Positions 52,557 to 63,187 are shown, numbered from the stretch's first letter. The stretch: DNA of 64,000 nucleotides from Guptibacillus hwajinpoensis (GCF_020171785.1 NZ_JAIVAE010000007.1:124001-188000); one strand, 5' to 3'. Notes: generated by a model not told the origin, from the sequence alone. A program made the numbers and translations.

Positions 52557-53573
52557 ATGTTGTTTTCGCAAGAAAATGTTTTTGATCACCTAATAAAGGG
52601 TGTAGATTTTTCTGGTTCTATTTTTGTAAAGCAAGATGAAAAAGAATTTAAGTTATCTTCTGGCTATGCCAATCGTGTAGAAGAGCGATTAAATAAGGTG
52701 AATACAAGATTCGGGATTGCCTCGGGTTGCAAGTTGTTCACGGCAATAGGGATCACTCAGTTAGTAGAGAAAAAGCAATTATCGTTCAAAACGAAGTTAA
52801 GTGATTGCTTGAATATATCTTTTCCTCACTTCGATCCGAACATTACAATTCGTCAGCTTTTAACACATACTTCAGGCATACCAGACTATTTTGATGAGGA
52901 CATTATGGCAGACTATGAAGATCTTTGGAAGCAGACACCAATGTATCTTCTAAGAAGCCTTCAGGACTTTTTGCCTCTTTTTCAAAATGGGAAAATGATT
53001 GCTTCCCCTGGGGAAGCGTTCCATTATAATAATGCGGGCTACATCATATTAGGTTTAATCATCGAGCAGCAAACAGGAATGACTTTTCAACACTATATAG
53101 AAGAAAATGTTTTTAAGCCTGCTCATATGAATGATTCAGGGTATTTCTCTTTAGATCGCCTCCCGCAAAATACAGCACTTGGGTATATTGATGAGGATGA
53201 TGGCTCGTGGCGGACGAATACGTATGCTATTCCGGTTGTTGGTGGATCTGATGGGGGTGCGTATGTGACAGCACCTGATATGGTGAAACTTTGGGGTGCA
53301 CTGATTGATTTTCAGTTACTGAATGAGAGTCTTACAAAAGAATTATTAACCACCCATGTGGATGTGAAAGAAGACGTGGGTTATGGTTACGGTGTTTGGA
53401 TAAATAGTCGGAACAGACAAGTTTTAAAATACCATGTAATGGGTTATGATCCAGGCGTGAGCTTCCATTCTGCTTACTATCCAGAGAGTGGGTATAAGAT
53501 CGCCATTCCTTCAAACCACGGTGATGGTGCATTTGATGTGATGAAAGGCTTCGAAAAATGTTTCATCGATTAG
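52557..53573 (+). CDS. Serine hydrolase, beta-lactamase/class C fold
   Basis: This 338-residue enzyme belongs to the beta-lactamase-related family (PF00144 type). The active-site SxxK is Ser56-Gly-Cys-Lys59, followed by the Tyr157-Asn-Asn motif (YNNAGY) and YHVMGYDPGVSF near the C terminus in place of a KTG-like strand. No signal peptide is visible, so it is not a typical exported penicillin-binding protein. It may be an esterase or peptidase. AAGGGGG is nine bases from the ATG at 52557 and three from the one at 52551. It is convergent with the type VII secretion operon. Confidence 0.85.
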   Translation: MLFSQENVFDHLIKGVDFSGSIFVKQDEKEFKLSSGYANRVEERLNKVNTRFGIASGCKLFTAIGITQLVEKKQLSFKTKLSDCLNISFPHFDPNITIRQLLTHTSGIPDYFDEDIMADYEDLWKQTPMYLLRSLQDFLPLFQNGKMIASPGEAFHYNNAGYIILGLIIEQQTGMTFQHYIEENVFKPAHMNDSGYFSLDRLPQNTALGYIDEDDGSWRTNTYAIPVVGGSDGGAYVTAPDMVKLWGALIDFQLLNESLTKELLTTHVDVKEDVGYGYGVWINSRNRQVLKYHVMGYDPGVSFHSAYYPESGYKIAIPSNHGDGAFDVMKGFEKCFID

Positions 53574-53586
53574 ATACCTAAAAACA

Positions 53587-53625
53587 AAAGACTACGGTCC
53601 TCGAATAAGGGGGACCGTAGTTTTT
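53587..53625. terminator. Bidirectional terminator
   Basis: A stem of about 14 base pairs (left arm 53587-53600, right arm 53612-53625, one G-U pair) ends in six Ts, with As on the left. It separates the serine hydrolase gene from the end of the type VII secretion operon. Confidence 0.87.
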
Positions 53626-53634
53626 TCTGTGCGA

Positions 53635-54114
53635 TTAGTTTTTTGATGAAGAAAGACGATTGTAGACCACTAATACAATGATTAACACAACGAGACATAT
53701 ACCGATTAAAATTCCGATTAGGAGCTGAAAAGAGGTTGATGTCGTTTCGTTACCTTCTGAGTTAGTCGACGTAAAAGCTGCCGCTTCTGATGCAGAGAAA
53801 AGATTGAGGTTCTCTGCTTTATCTTTAATCGTACTATTTTCATGACTCATTGAAAGAAATAACTCATTTTGAGTTTTGTCAGGATTAAAAACCTTTTCTC
53901 CAGTAAAAGAAATGGATTGTTGTTCTTCTGATATTTCTTCCATTTCTTTCGTAGTCGATGAATCATAAATTAAGTCAGTATTTTTCTTGAATTTGTTCTT
54001 TTTGTATTCATTCGGTAAGAGCTCATTGATGTCTGTGTTTCCCTCTGCTGCCACTGGAACGATGTGACAGCAGAGAAAAATCAAGGTGAATAGGAAAATG
54101 ATCTTAGGCTTCAT
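53635..54114 (-). CDS. essA: Type VII secretion protein EssA (YueC)
   Basis: This is a 159-residue membrane protein, the last gene of the Yuk/Ess operon. It has an N-terminal hydrophobic segment resembling a signal peptide, a polar extracytoplasmic region, a second membrane helix (about 130-152) and a short basic tail. EssA is required for type VII secretion in Staphylococcus and its homologue YueC belongs to the same B. subtilis operon. I place the start at 54114, nine bases after AAAAAGG; the ATG at 54123 touches that site. Translation would begin inside the end of esaA, so the two are coupled. Assignment rests largely on position and topology. Confidence 0.8.
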   Translation of the reverse strand: MKPKIIFLFTLIFLCCHIVPVAAEGNTDINELLPNEYKKNKFKKNTDLIYDSSTTKEMEEISEEQQSISFTGEKVFNPDKTQNELFLSMSHENSTIKDKAENLNLFSASEAAAFTSTNSEGNETTSTSFQLLIGILIGICLVVLIIVLVVYNRLSSSKN

Positions 54115-57100
54115 GTGCCTCATCCTTTTTAATTTGTGTCCATGATCGCTTGTTTAAAGCATATTGAAGAATGATCAGGATGATCAAAATGGCAGATAAA
54201 ATCATCGCACCTTGTGAAAAGAGTGTTTGTGTACTGTTTTGAATTGACATATACACGCGAGACATCGGATCAGTAAAGCTAAAGTTTGGTGTTGAAAGAG
54301 CAAGTAAAGGTGTGACAAACAGAGCGACGAGGCCAACGGTAATGAGCCATCCGATTAAATGGTGACTCATAAAGGCTACGCGAATGAGCGCCGCACAACT
54401 TAACAGTAGTAATATCGTAAAGATCGTCCATTCCATCGACCGATCGTTTCCTAAAGGATAAATCGATAAACTGTAGAGGCTAATGACTAGCCCAACGATA
54501 CTTGTTAGCATTAAGAATAAAATACTTTGTAACCACCATGGACCGTATTGGAAATAGTAGCTTGCATATCCAATCAACAAGCTGCTCAAGAGAATAATAA
54601 ACAAAATGACCACGGGTGGAAGATTCGTATCTTTCTTATCAGTAAAGACGCTTCCAGTTACGTCAATTGGAGTAGCAAGGAAATCATAGACGTAATCATT
54701 AGATTGGCCATCTACAAACGCGTTACCCATAACGTTAAAAACGTCATCACGAATCATAAGGGTGGAAGCGACGTTTGTTTCCCACTTGTTATTTAGTGTG
54801 TTGGCATCTGTTTGCACTTCAGCTACTCGAGACTGGAGTTCATCTGTGTAAGAAAGAATTTCAGATTGGCTATCTTCAATAGAATCCATCCAATCATATA
54901 AAGAACCCATCTGGCTCTTAACCTGATCATGATTACTTATGATATTTGTGCCCTGCGCTGTTTTATCAGGTGTTTGCTGCTGAGCCTGTTGCATTTGATT
55001 TAAAACGTTATCTGCTTCTTCTTCAATTCCGTTCAAGCTTTCAAGTAATTTTGCTTGCTGGGTATCGAGAACGTTTTTGTAATCTGCTAAAAAGACAGTG
55101 AAATCATCTTGTAACGTCGTTAGGGCATCGCTCGTCTTCGGTACTTGTGAGCCAACCGCGTCCCATTGACCTTCTTCTTTGTTCGTTAGTTCTAACATGC
55201 TGTTCACTTCGTCGCGAAGATCATTGTCCTGTAGAACAGTTTCCTTCACGTTGTTTTTAGAAAGCATGCTATTAAGCGTTGCTTCGTAACGATCCAAATA
55301 GGCATAGTATTGGAGAACATCTGTTAAGTTAGCCCCTTTAATAGGACGTTGGAAATAGACGGATAGCGTATCTTTTCTTGCTTGTGAAAGAGCTGGAGAT
55401 GCTAGTATTGCATTTTCTTTCTCATTGATACCTGATGATATTCGATAGATTTTATCAGATACCATCACTAGTAAGTCTTTTAGCTCGGTATTTGATTCTT
55501 TTAACACATCAACCTGTTCCATTAACGTTTCTTTTTGAGAAGAGAGCGTTTCTTTTTCTTTCGTTAGCTTCTCCAGTTCCTTTGTTAACTCTTCAATTTG
55601 TTCAAGTAAACTTTTATTTTCTGTTGTGAGTGATTCAATAAGCTTCTTTAATTCTTCAAGTTCGCCATCTAGCGGGTTTTCGCCGCCTTCTTTGGCTAGA
55701 AGCTGTTGTTCCGTTTGCTTGATTCGATCGTTAAGCGTAAGCAACGTTGTCGATGCGGTTTGAAGATCTTCTACTTTTGGTTCTTCTAGGGCGATCAATG
55801 TTTCTTGTAACGCAACGACTTCTTGAGCAATCGCTAATAGCTCGTTACGTTCTGCGCTTAGATCAACAGGAGTTGAACCATTTGTTTCCTCCTCATCGAT
55901 CACAGGTGGCTCTTCATTTTGTAAGCTTTTTAGAAGTTTTGTAAGATCTTCCGATGGATCCTCTTCTTCATCAGGATCTTCTGGATCAACTGGTTCTTCT
56001 GGATCTTCAGGGACTTCAGGAAGTTCAGGATCGTCCGGAATAATGATCTCGTCACCATCACCAAGTTTATTACTAAGCGTAGCGATTTCACCCTCTAGTT
56101 CATTTAAAATCATTGAATCTTTTAGTTGCTGGTAGTAGTTTAGAATTCGTTCTTGAAGCGTATAGAAATCGTTAACCTGACGCTCGACTTGATTGTATCG
56201 AAGTTCTTTTAGACCAGCGAACATTTCTTGCTGTTGAATCATTTGGTTTTCAACCTGAGACATGTTTTCAAGTACGCTCTCAGATTTACCTTCGAACAGT
56301 TCTTTATTGTTCATAAACATCGGTTGAGGCATTTCTGTAGCTTGTGAAATCGAATTGACTGAATCGGCTTGGATTTGTTCTAGAACTTCTTGCTGCTTCT
56401 GCTGATACTCACGATAGTCATTTGTATAAGTAACAAAGTTTGCTAGATTCTCTTGAAATCCTTCCATCGTATCTGTTTGTTCAGCCGCACGTTCCTCAGC
56501 ATTTTCTGAAGTTGATTGAAGGTTTGCAAGCATCGAAACTTGCTGCTCCATCTGCTCGGCCAAATCTTTCGAACTTGGTGTATAGAAAGAAAGCATCGTT
56601 TGTTGGAATGCTTTCTCTTTTTCTACAATTTGGTCAAACTCTTGTTGGATGTTGACGAGGTCATTTGAAACATAGTTCCAATAAAGAGAAGACATCTTCG
56701 TGTTCACGCGATTCGTTGCTTGTTCAAGTTCAAGCAAAACTTGTTCTTTATTTAGAGCATTTAATTGATTCTGTACAGTAAATGCTAACTTTGTTTGCTC
56801 CGGTTGGTTTTCGTCGTACGTTAGAATCTTCTCAGAGAAAGTGGAGGGAATATAAACAACGGCATCGTACTTCTGATTGTTTAATCCATTTTCTGCAGCA
56901 CTACGTCCTACGACTTCCCAATTGTATTGTGATTCAGATTTAAGAAGGGGAGGGACGTCATTTCCGAACTTGACGAGTTCCTCGTCTTCTTCGGTTCCTG
57001 TATCTTCATTGATGACAGCGATCGTTTTCGTGGCGCTCTCTTTCTTTTTCATCGGATTTTCTCCAATGGAAGTAAAGTAAATGATCGGGAGCACTAAAAT

Positions 57101-57148
57101 GATTGCTGTTACGAGAATGAGCTTAAGGATGCTTTTCTTTTCTTTCAC
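54104..57148 (-). CDS. esaA: Type VII secretion protein EsaA (YueB)
   Basis: This is a 1,014-residue membrane protein with a helix near the N terminus (about 8-28), a large extracellular region and five or six C-terminal helices (about 835-1005), the YhgE/Pip-like topology of the family. The extracellular part contains a Pro/Glu/Asp-rich linker (about 368-401, PEDPEEPVDPEDPDEEEDP-like) and a long coiled coil (about 493-560). B. subtilis YueB is the receptor for phage SPP1. The GTG start overlaps the essC stop codon by four bases. It is longer than some family members because of the acidic linker. Confidence 0.9.
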   Translation of the reverse strand: MKEKKSILKLILVTAIILVLPIIYFTSIGENPMKKKESATKTIAVINEDTGTEEDEELVKFGNDVPPLLKSESQYNWEVVGRSAAENGLNNQKYDAVVYIPSTFSEKILTYDENQPEQTKLAFTVQNQLNALNKEQVLLELEQATNRVNTKMSSLYWNYVSNDLVNIQQEFDQIVEKEKAFQQTMLSFYTPSSKDLAEQMEQQVSMLANLQSTSENAEERAAEQTDTMEGFQENLANFVTYTNDYREYQQKQQEVLEQIQADSVNSISQATEMPQPMFMNNKELFEGKSESVLENMSQVENQMIQQQEMFAGLKELRYNQVERQVNDFYTLQERILNYYQQLKDSMILNELEGEIATLSNKLGDGDEIIIPDDPELPEVPEDPEEPVDPEDPDEEEDPSEDLTKLLKSLQNEEPPVIDEEETNGSTPVDLSAERNELLAIAQEVVALQETLIALEEPKVEDLQTASTTLLTLNDRIKQTEQQLLAKEGGENPLDGELEELKKLIESLTTENKSLLEQIEELTKELEKLTKEKETLSSQKETLMEQVDVLKESNTELKDLLVMVSDKIYRISSGINEKENAILASPALSQARKDTLSVYFQRPIKGANLTDVLQYYAYLDRYEATLNSMLSKNNVKETVLQDNDLRDEVNSMLELTNKEEGQWDAVGSQVPKTSDALTTLQDDFTVFLADYKNVLDTQQAKLLESLNGIEEEADNVLNQMQQAQQQTPDKTAQGTNIISNHDQVKSQMGSLYDWMDSIEDSQSEILSYTDELQSRVAEVQTDANTLNNKWETNVASTLMIRDDVFNVMGNAFVDGQSNDYVYDFLATPIDVTGSVFTDKKDTNLPPVVILFIILLSSLLIGYASYYFQYGPWWLQSILFLMLTSIVGLVISLYSLSIYPLGNDRSMEWTIFTILLLLSCAALIRVAFMSHHLIGWLITVGLVALFVTPLLALSTPNFSFTDPMSRVYMSIQNSTQTLFSQGAMILSAILIILIILQYALNKRSWTQIKKDEAHEA

Positions 57149-60100
57149 GCATGGACCTTCCTTTCTATTTGAACTAGTGGAATTTGGATTTTTTGCGCGG
57201 TTTCACTTTGCACATAATAAGCAAATCCAGCTTTAATATCGGGTTCTTTCCTGTCAAAAGGCAGATTAATGAGCGTTTGATCAGATTTCTTCATTAACAG
57301 GATGATTTGACGAACTTGCTTCAATTCAACTGTTAGCGGGTCATAGCCTTTCGTTAGTTCATTGCTGCTACCAGATGCAACAATACTTAAGCCTAGGTGG
57401 CTATAATTTTTCATTAGTGTGGTCATTCGATCCTGTAGCAGACTTCCGAGCGTTTGAGAAAATCGTCCATACCCATCGATAAAGAGGAGAACTCTAGAGA
57501 AGTCAGGAAGCGTCTCACCACTATTCATACTTTCGTGGTACTTCATCTCGCGTGACTTGAATTCAGTTGTCATTTGTTCAAGCCATTCTTCGATTTGTTC
57601 TTTTGTTTCTAAATAAGTTGTCTTTTCCTCATCTTTTAAATGAAATAACCCGCGATCGATTGAATCAAATATGACAATATGGTCTTCTTCATGCTGTAAT
57701 GCTTGCTGAGTAAGAAGTCGCATGATATTGGTTTTACCTTTTTGAGCCTGGCCTAGTACAAGACAATGGGATGTCTGCGTAAAGGAGAGGGATACGGGCT
57801 TCACTGTTTCTTCATGCAGTCCAATTGGATAAGAGTTTTTTTGTTTGGAAGTTTGAATGTACGTCTTGAAAGTATTAAAAGTAAGATCACTAGGTAGCAT
57901 TGGAATCGCTTCAGGTTTGCTTGTATCACGGTATTTCTCTTGGAGCATTTGAACTTCTTCTTTCAATGAAGCTAGCTGTTCGTAATCATCTTCTCCTTTA
58001 GCTGGTAGGATGATTTGACCGAAGTGTGTTTTCTCCTTTTTCATAATGGCCCTACCTGGGATGGCTTCTGGTGCAAAAGGGATTCTTCCAAGAACGGTGT
58101 AAGCCTCCGAATTATCGAGTAAATAATGGACGATCTTCGTTTTAAGGTTATTCATAAGAGCTTGTCGAATGGAATTTAAGCGGGTCGCGCTGACAATTAA
58201 ATAAATTCCCAGCGACTGTCCATCTCGCGCAAACTGAGTGAAGATCGGATCAAGATCCATCAGCTCCTCTTTTACAAGATCATAATTATCGATTGTAATA
58301 AAGAGAAGGGGAAGAGGTTTTTCATTTAACCGATTGTACATCGTAATAGAGCTCACTTCTTCACGCTGAAAAAGTCGTTTACGTTTCGAGAATTCCTCTT
58401 GAATAAATTTCAATAATTTATTTAATTTACGTTCCTCATCAATTAAGAAATAATCTCCCGTATGGGGTAAATTCTTAATCGATAATAAGCCCCCGTTACC
58501 GAAATCGAGTAGATAGAATTGCGCTTCTTCTGGCGTGTTTGTTGATGCGATACTCATAAGTAACGTTAGAATGGTTTGCGTCTTCCCGAATCCTGATGAG
58601 CCAAATATGCCAACATTTCCATCTTTTATTAATTCATAATGATATGGAGATTGGGCTTGTTTTTCAGGTTCATCCAGCAAGGCAAACGTCATTTTTTTCT
58701 TTTTGGATTCAAAATCGTGACGATACAGTCGTTTCTCGAGTGGTGGTAGCCATGGGCTTGGTAATCTTCTTAGGCCCAGTTCCTGCTGGACATTAACAAT
58801 TTTATCTACGATTACTTCGATTTCACTTTGCTTCTTTTTCTTGCTTTCTTCTGAAGAGGAAAGCTCTGATAGTGGAACGAGACCGAGGTCAGTCACAAGA
58901 GCGACTTCATCTTCCATATCCGAAGTATCTTCCATATACGTCGCTCGGCTATAGGCTGATTGGAATAAGTCATATACTTCGTTATTCCCAACCTGTAAGT
59001 AGGCGCGGCCTGTTACGGTTAGTGATGCAGCATCACCGTTCTTTAAAATTTCACGGCTATCTTCTACATTTTGTACTTTTAGAGCGACGCGGAAGCGAGC
59101 GTTACTCCAAATTTGATTATCAATGACGCCACCAGGTTTTTGCGTGGCAAGTATGAGGTGCACACCTAGACTTCGACCAATTCTTGCAGCGCTGACAAGT
59201 TCTTTAATGAACTCCGGTTCTTCCGTTTTTAACTCAGCAAATTCATCCGAAATTAAAAAGAGATGGGGCATTGGTTCAGCTGCTACGCCATTTTTATAAA
59301 GAATCGTATAGTCGTTTATGTGACTCACTTCATACTGATCAAAGATGGTTTGTCGTTTCTTTAATTCGCTTTTAATGGAAGCGAGTGCACGCGTACTGAA
59401 ATTTTCACTACCTTCGATATTTGTAATTGTTCCAAGTAGGTGAGGAATTTGTTTAAATGGCTGAGCCATTCCACCACCTTTATAGTCAATTAATAGAAAC
59501 GCCACTTCATGTGGATGGTAGTGAACAGCGAGTGAAAGAATATACGTTTGCAAAAATTCACTCTTCCCGGATCCTGTTGTACCAGCTAGTAATCCGTGCG
59601 GGCCATGAGCTTTCTCATGAAGGTTCAACTCAACAATGTCCTGTCGTCCTTTAAGTCCTACAGGTGCTGCAAGTGACTTAGACGATTGATTTGTTACCCA
59701 GTTATGAGATATCGGTAGTTCATCAATATCTTCTATGTTCAGCATCTGCAAGAAGGATACTTTGTCAGGAATCGAATTCGTAATACCACGCTGGTGATTA
59801 AGTGTGCGGAGCATTCGAGAGAACTGTTCATTATCGCTTTGTTTGTGTTGATCAAGTTCGAATGAGATTTCGGCGGCTTTTTTCTCTTGAATGAGAATAT
59901 CTCCTTCGTTTTTGTTAATGTAGCGAATAAGCGTATGGATATTATCAGATAGACTCTCCTTTGCTTCTGCAACGAAAATCGTTGAAAGTCCTAGATGCGT
60001 GTGCTCGTTCTCTAAATACTCTAAAATGACATGGTCTGAGATTAAGTTGTGATTCGAAACAATAAACACATAGTGTGGGGCGAAACGTAGCTTTTCTTTA

Positions 60101-61596
60101 TCTTCTTCTAGGTCACGTTCTCGAATCATTTCATAGATCGAAGAAAGGAGCTGATCACGAGTTTGTTCATTGTAAATAAACCCTTTTGAAAAGGAACCTG
60201 GCATTTGAAAATGAGGTAACCATTTCATCCATTCCCAATTGGCATATTCTTCTTCATCAAAAACGAAGACAAATCGAACGTCGTGATAGCTGTGGAAGAA
60301 GGCGAGCTGTCCAATGATTTGATGGAGCTCATTCTTTACAACCGCTTCTTTACCAATTAAACCGATTGCTCCCTGGAATAGATTTGCAGTAATCGGAAGG
60401 GAGTGTAGTTCATTGTATACTTGCTTCAGGTTCTGTGATTCTTCTAATAGCTCATCCATTTCTCTTGTCGACATGTCAGCTGAATTGACGGAAATTTTAT
60501 AGCTTGCTGGTACCGTTCCTGTTCCCAAACGAAATTGAAGGAAGTCAGGACTCTCAAGGCTACGTTCCCATAAACGATCTGAAACCTGCTCTGTTAAGTA
60601 TTTCATTCGCTCAAAGCTAGGGTAGTGGAACGTTAGCACTTTGCGTTGTTTTTGAGCCAATTCATGAAGTTCTTGTCGTTTATCCTCAAGGTACCTTTTA
60701 TAAATCCTTTTCTTACGTGCTTTTGATTTCTTTTGATAACTTTTATCTTTGAAATATTGGACTGTCGATGTAACAAGCGTTGTCGCAAACATCACAACAG
60801 AAATAAGGATAAAGATTCCCCTTGGAATAAGAAGTGCCACTAGTCCCATTACGATTAGCATCATTAAAGGTGGTAGGATAATAAGCCATAGGCTTCGATT
60901 GTTTCGATCGGACTCTTGCGTAGGAAAGGAAAGATCGATTTTATCCTCAGGTAACTCATACATCATCCTTGGTGTACGACGATAGTTTGGGTATTTCTTT
61001 TTCATCTCAGATGACGGAATCGTAGCTTCTGGTAAAGATGTTTCAAATGTTTCTGAGCTTGTTACCTCAATCATATCTTCTGCAATTAGTGTTAGTGTCA
61101 TCATCGGTAGGAAAAGCATATCTCCGATTTGGAGCGGTGATTTTCTATGTAGTAGCGAACCATTTTGGTAAACGGTTGTTGAACTAGTAGCTGTAACTGT
61201 CCAATGATTCTTCTTGCGAACGAGGGTTAAACCAACGTCATCAGCTAGACGTTTCATTTGAATATCTGATGAGGCCTTGGAAAGAGTTATTTCTTGCAGG
61301 TTACCAACATAGTAAACGTGCTTCTTTGCTTTAGAAGTTATAATGACGGCAACTTCTTCAGAACCTAATTGAAAAGTGGATTGTTTATTTAGAGGCACAG
61401 TCATGATCTCATCATCATTTTTAAACAATTGGTAGTGTTGTTCTTTACGTTTTATCGAAAATACGTGTTCATCCGAATGAGAGGAAGGGATTGTAAACGA
61501 GTGATTGATACTTGGTCCGATCGTAATGGGTAGAAACTGTTTATCAAGCTCAATCGTTTGATACGTATCTCGAAAGAACACCCATAATTGTTCCAT
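57145..61596 (-). CDS. essC: Type VII secretion ATPase EssC (YukBA)
   Basis: This is the 1,483-residue motor of the type VII secretion system. Two N-terminal FHA-like domains (about 1-190) precede two membrane helices (about 231-278) and three FtsK/SpoIIIE ATPase domains. Walker A motifs are GTTGSGKS (near 672), GSSGFGKT (near 998) and GQAQKGKT (near 1280). The first is canonical; the third is more divergent, as in other EssC proteins. It recognises WXG100 and LXG substrates and drives export. GGAGGTG precedes the ATG. The gene is intact and of normal length. Confidence 0.95.
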   Translation of the reverse strand: MEQLWVFFRDTYQTIELDKQFLPITIGPSINHSFTIPSSHSDEHVFSIKRKEQHYQLFKNDDEIMTVPLNKQSTFQLGSEEVAVIITSKAKKHVYYVGNLQEITLSKASSDIQMKRLADDVGLTLVRKKNHWTVTATSSTTVYQNGSLLHRKSPLQIGDMLFLPMMTLTLIAEDMIEVTSSETFETSLPEATIPSSEMKKKYPNYRRTPRMMYELPEDKIDLSFPTQESDRNNRSLWLIILPPLMMLIVMGLVALLIPRGIFILISVVMFATTLVTSTVQYFKDKSYQKKSKARKKRIYKRYLEDKRQELHELAQKQRKVLTFHYPSFERMKYLTEQVSDRLWERSLESPDFLQFRLGTGTVPASYKISVNSADMSTREMDELLEESQNLKQVYNELHSLPITANLFQGAIGLIGKEAVVKNELHQIIGQLAFFHSYHDVRFVFVFDEEEYANWEWMKWLPHFQMPGSFSKGFIYNEQTRDQLLSSIYEMIRERDLEEDKEKLRFAPHYVFIVSNHNLISDHVILEYLENEHTHLGLSTIFVAEAKESLSDNIHTLIRYINKNEGDILIQEKKAAEISFELDQHKQSDNEQFSRMLRTLNHQRGITNSIPDKVSFLQMLNIEDIDELPISHNWVTNQSSKSLAAPVGLKGRQDIVELNLHEKAHGPHGLLAGTTGSGKSEFLQTYILSLAVHYHPHEVAFLLIDYKGGGMAQPFKQIPHLLGTITNIEGSENFSTRALASIKSELKKRQTIFDQYEVSHINDYTILYKNGVAAEPMPHLFLISDEFAELKTEEPEFIKELVSAARIGRSLGVHLILATQKPGGVIDNQIWSNARFRVALKVQNVEDSREILKNGDAASLTVTGRAYLQVGNNEVYDLFQSAYSRATYMEDTSDMEDEVALVTDLGLVPLSELSSSEESKKKKQSEIEVIVDKIVNVQQELGLRRLPSPWLPPLEKRLYRHDFESKKKKMTFALLDEPEKQAQSPYHYELIKDGNVGIFGSSGFGKTQTILTLLMSIASTNTPEEAQFYLLDFGNGGLLSIKNLPHTGDYFLIDEERKLNKLLKFIQEEFSKRKRLFQREEVSSITMYNRLNEKPLPLLFITIDNYDLVKEELMDLDPIFTQFARDGQSLGIYLIVSATRLNSIRQALMNNLKTKIVHYLLDNSEAYTVLGRIPFAPEAIPGRAIMKKEKTHFGQIILPAKGEDDYEQLASLKEEVQMLQEKYRDTSKPEAIPMLPSDLTFNTFKTYIQTSKQKNSYPIGLHEETVKPVSLSFTQTSHCLVLGQAQKGKTNIMRLLTQQALQHEEDHIVIFDSIDRGLFHLKDEEKTTYLETKEQIEEWLEQMTTEFKSREMKYHESMNSGETLPDFSRVLLFIDGYGRFSQTLGSLLQDRMTTLMKNYSHLGLSIVASGSSNELTKGYDPLTVELKQVRQIILLMKKSDQTLINLPFDRKEPDIKAGFAYYVQSETAQKIQIPLVQIERKVHA

Positions 61597-61611
61597 TATT
61601 TCACCTCCGAT

Positions 61612-62874
61612 CTATTTTTCTTCTTTTTTCTGTTCATCTTGCTGCTTCTCTTCTGGCTTTTCTTTAGTAGTTGTTTCTGGCTGGGCATCTTGCGCCTCTT
61701 GCTCTTCTTTTTTCTGTTCTTCTATTTCACTCTCATATTCTTCAAATTCTTGCTCTAACTCATTGATCATTTGTTGTTTCTTCTCGCTCTCTAGCTCAGA
61801 ATCAGCTTTTACCTGTTCCTTACGCTTTAAAATGCCGTACATTAACAAGTCACGATCTTCTAAATAACGTGCGATTTCGAGTGCTTGTTCTGCTTCACCG
61901 CGTCCAATATGGATCCAATATTCATAATACCTTGGATCAGATTGAAGGGAGATCGTGTTACGCACGCTTTCTTTTTGGTCATCTGTAAGAGACTCATTGA
62001 TGATATAAGAAAGGGCGAGCTGATATTGTGTCACTTTTGGAATATCGTCAATTTCATAAGATTGAAGAGAATTGACGACTTCACTATACTCGTTTGTTAA
62101 AAAGTTCTCCTGTGCCTGAACAATATTCTCTTGTTTTGGTTGAAGAAGAAACAAAGAGTAAAGGGAATAAAGTAATGCTGGGAGTAAACAAATAGAAACG
62201 CCAAGGAGAACATAGCGACTTATCTTCCACTTCTTTTTATTTACTTTAATAAATTCAGCTTCTTTCTTATGTAAATGTTTCATTTGGGAATGAATAATTG
62301 GCTGAAGATCAAGAAGTGTTTTCGCTTGAAGCACCTGTTTTAGTTCTGATGAAAGTGTGAGCGTGTCAGAGTAATATAGGTATTGTTCAAATGATTGCTC
62401 TGGATTCATCATAGCTGCGACAGTGGCTCGTGTTTCCTCAAGAATACGATCAGAATTTTCCTCGTACGGTGGAAGACTTTCCTTCACACCATAATGTAAA
62501 AAATATGGCGTCAATCCTTGATTCAATACAAGGTTATCAGGACAAATAATTAAGTTAAGACGCTTGAAGCGGTGATCCTTTACTTTTTGCACTAGTTGAT
62601 AAGCACTAGCGAGACGCTCGCTTTCAGTCATCTCCTTAAGGATTGTTGGAAGAGCGGCAACGGAAGGTGGAAGCATGTGCTGTATTCTTATCTCATCTTC
62701 ATTCATATCAATCGTTTTGGGAATGCCAGTATCGATTTCACTTAGAAAATGAACTTCCGTTAACTCATCAAATTTGATTTTTTCTTTTTGAAAAAGAAAC
62801 GTAATAGCTTCCTTATCGTTCATAATCTTTGCATCTATTTGAGTTTCAAGATAGGGTTTCACTTGATTCGCCAT
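61612..62874 (-). CDS. essB: Type VII secretion protein EssB (YukC)
   Basis: This is a 420-residue bitopic membrane protein. The N-terminal cytoplasmic part (about 1-205) has the pseudokinase-like EssB domain. A single membrane helix (about 217-241) leads to an extracytoplasmic domain and a highly charged Glu/Lys/Gln-rich tail (about 355-420). EssB is an essential core component that bridges EssC and EsaA. GAAGGAG precedes the ATG and essC follows after 15 bases. Confidence 0.92.
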   Translation of the reverse strand: MANQVKPYLETQIDAKIMNDKEAITFLFQKEKIKFDELTEVHFLSEIDTGIPKTIDMNEDEIRIQHMLPPSVAALPTILKEMTESERLASAYQLVQKVKDHRFKRLNLIICPDNLVLNQGLTPYFLHYGVKESLPPYEENSDRILEETRATVAAMMNPEQSFEQYLYYSDTLTLSSELKQVLQAKTLLDLQPIIHSQMKHLHKKEAEFIKVNKKKWKISRYVLLGVSICLLPALLYSLYSLFLLQPKQENIVQAQENFLTNEYSEVVNSLQSYEIDDIPKVTQYQLALSYIINESLTDDQKESVRNTISLQSDPRYYEYWIHIGRGEAEQALEIARYLEDRDLLMYGILKRKEQVKADSELESEKKQQMINELEQEFEEYESEIEEQKKEEQEAQDAQPETTTKEKPEEKQQDEQKKEEK

Positions 62875-62888
62875 GGTTGTGATCTCCT

Positions 62889-63131
62889 TCAGAGTATTTC
62901 AATACGATCTCCTGTCATAATTCCCGCATCAATTAAACGCTCATTAGCGGCTACAACTTTGTGCTTATTCGCTAACCGCACCCACTGCGTTTGATCAGGA
63001 GGAATTTGGATTTGTTCTGTTTGGCACACAATTTCAATGAGCTTTTTGACAGAATGGTAGTTTGATAGTCTGAGATCAAGAAAACGACCTTTTTTATAAT
63101 GATGGAGATCGACCGTTACTTCAATGTACAT
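62889..63131 (-). CDS. esaB: Type VII secretion ubiquitin-like protein EsaB (YukD)
   Basis: This is an 80-residue protein with a ubiquitin-like fold (VTVDLHHYKKGRFLDLRLSN, then a loop and DRIEIL at the C terminus), matching the 79 residues of B. subtilis YukD. It is a cytoplasmic accessory or regulatory factor of the system. The ATG at 63131 is six bases after GAGGTGA; the GTG at 63140 overlaps that site. Confidence 0.92.
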   Translation of the reverse strand: MYIEVTVDLHHYKKGRFLDLRLSNYHSVKKLIEIVCQTEQIQIPPDQTQWVRLANKHKVVAANERLIDAGIMTGDRIEIL

Positions 63132-63187
63132 GTTGTTCACCTCATAAGGAAGGAGCGCCTAAGCGCTCCTGATCAATTCATTATCGC

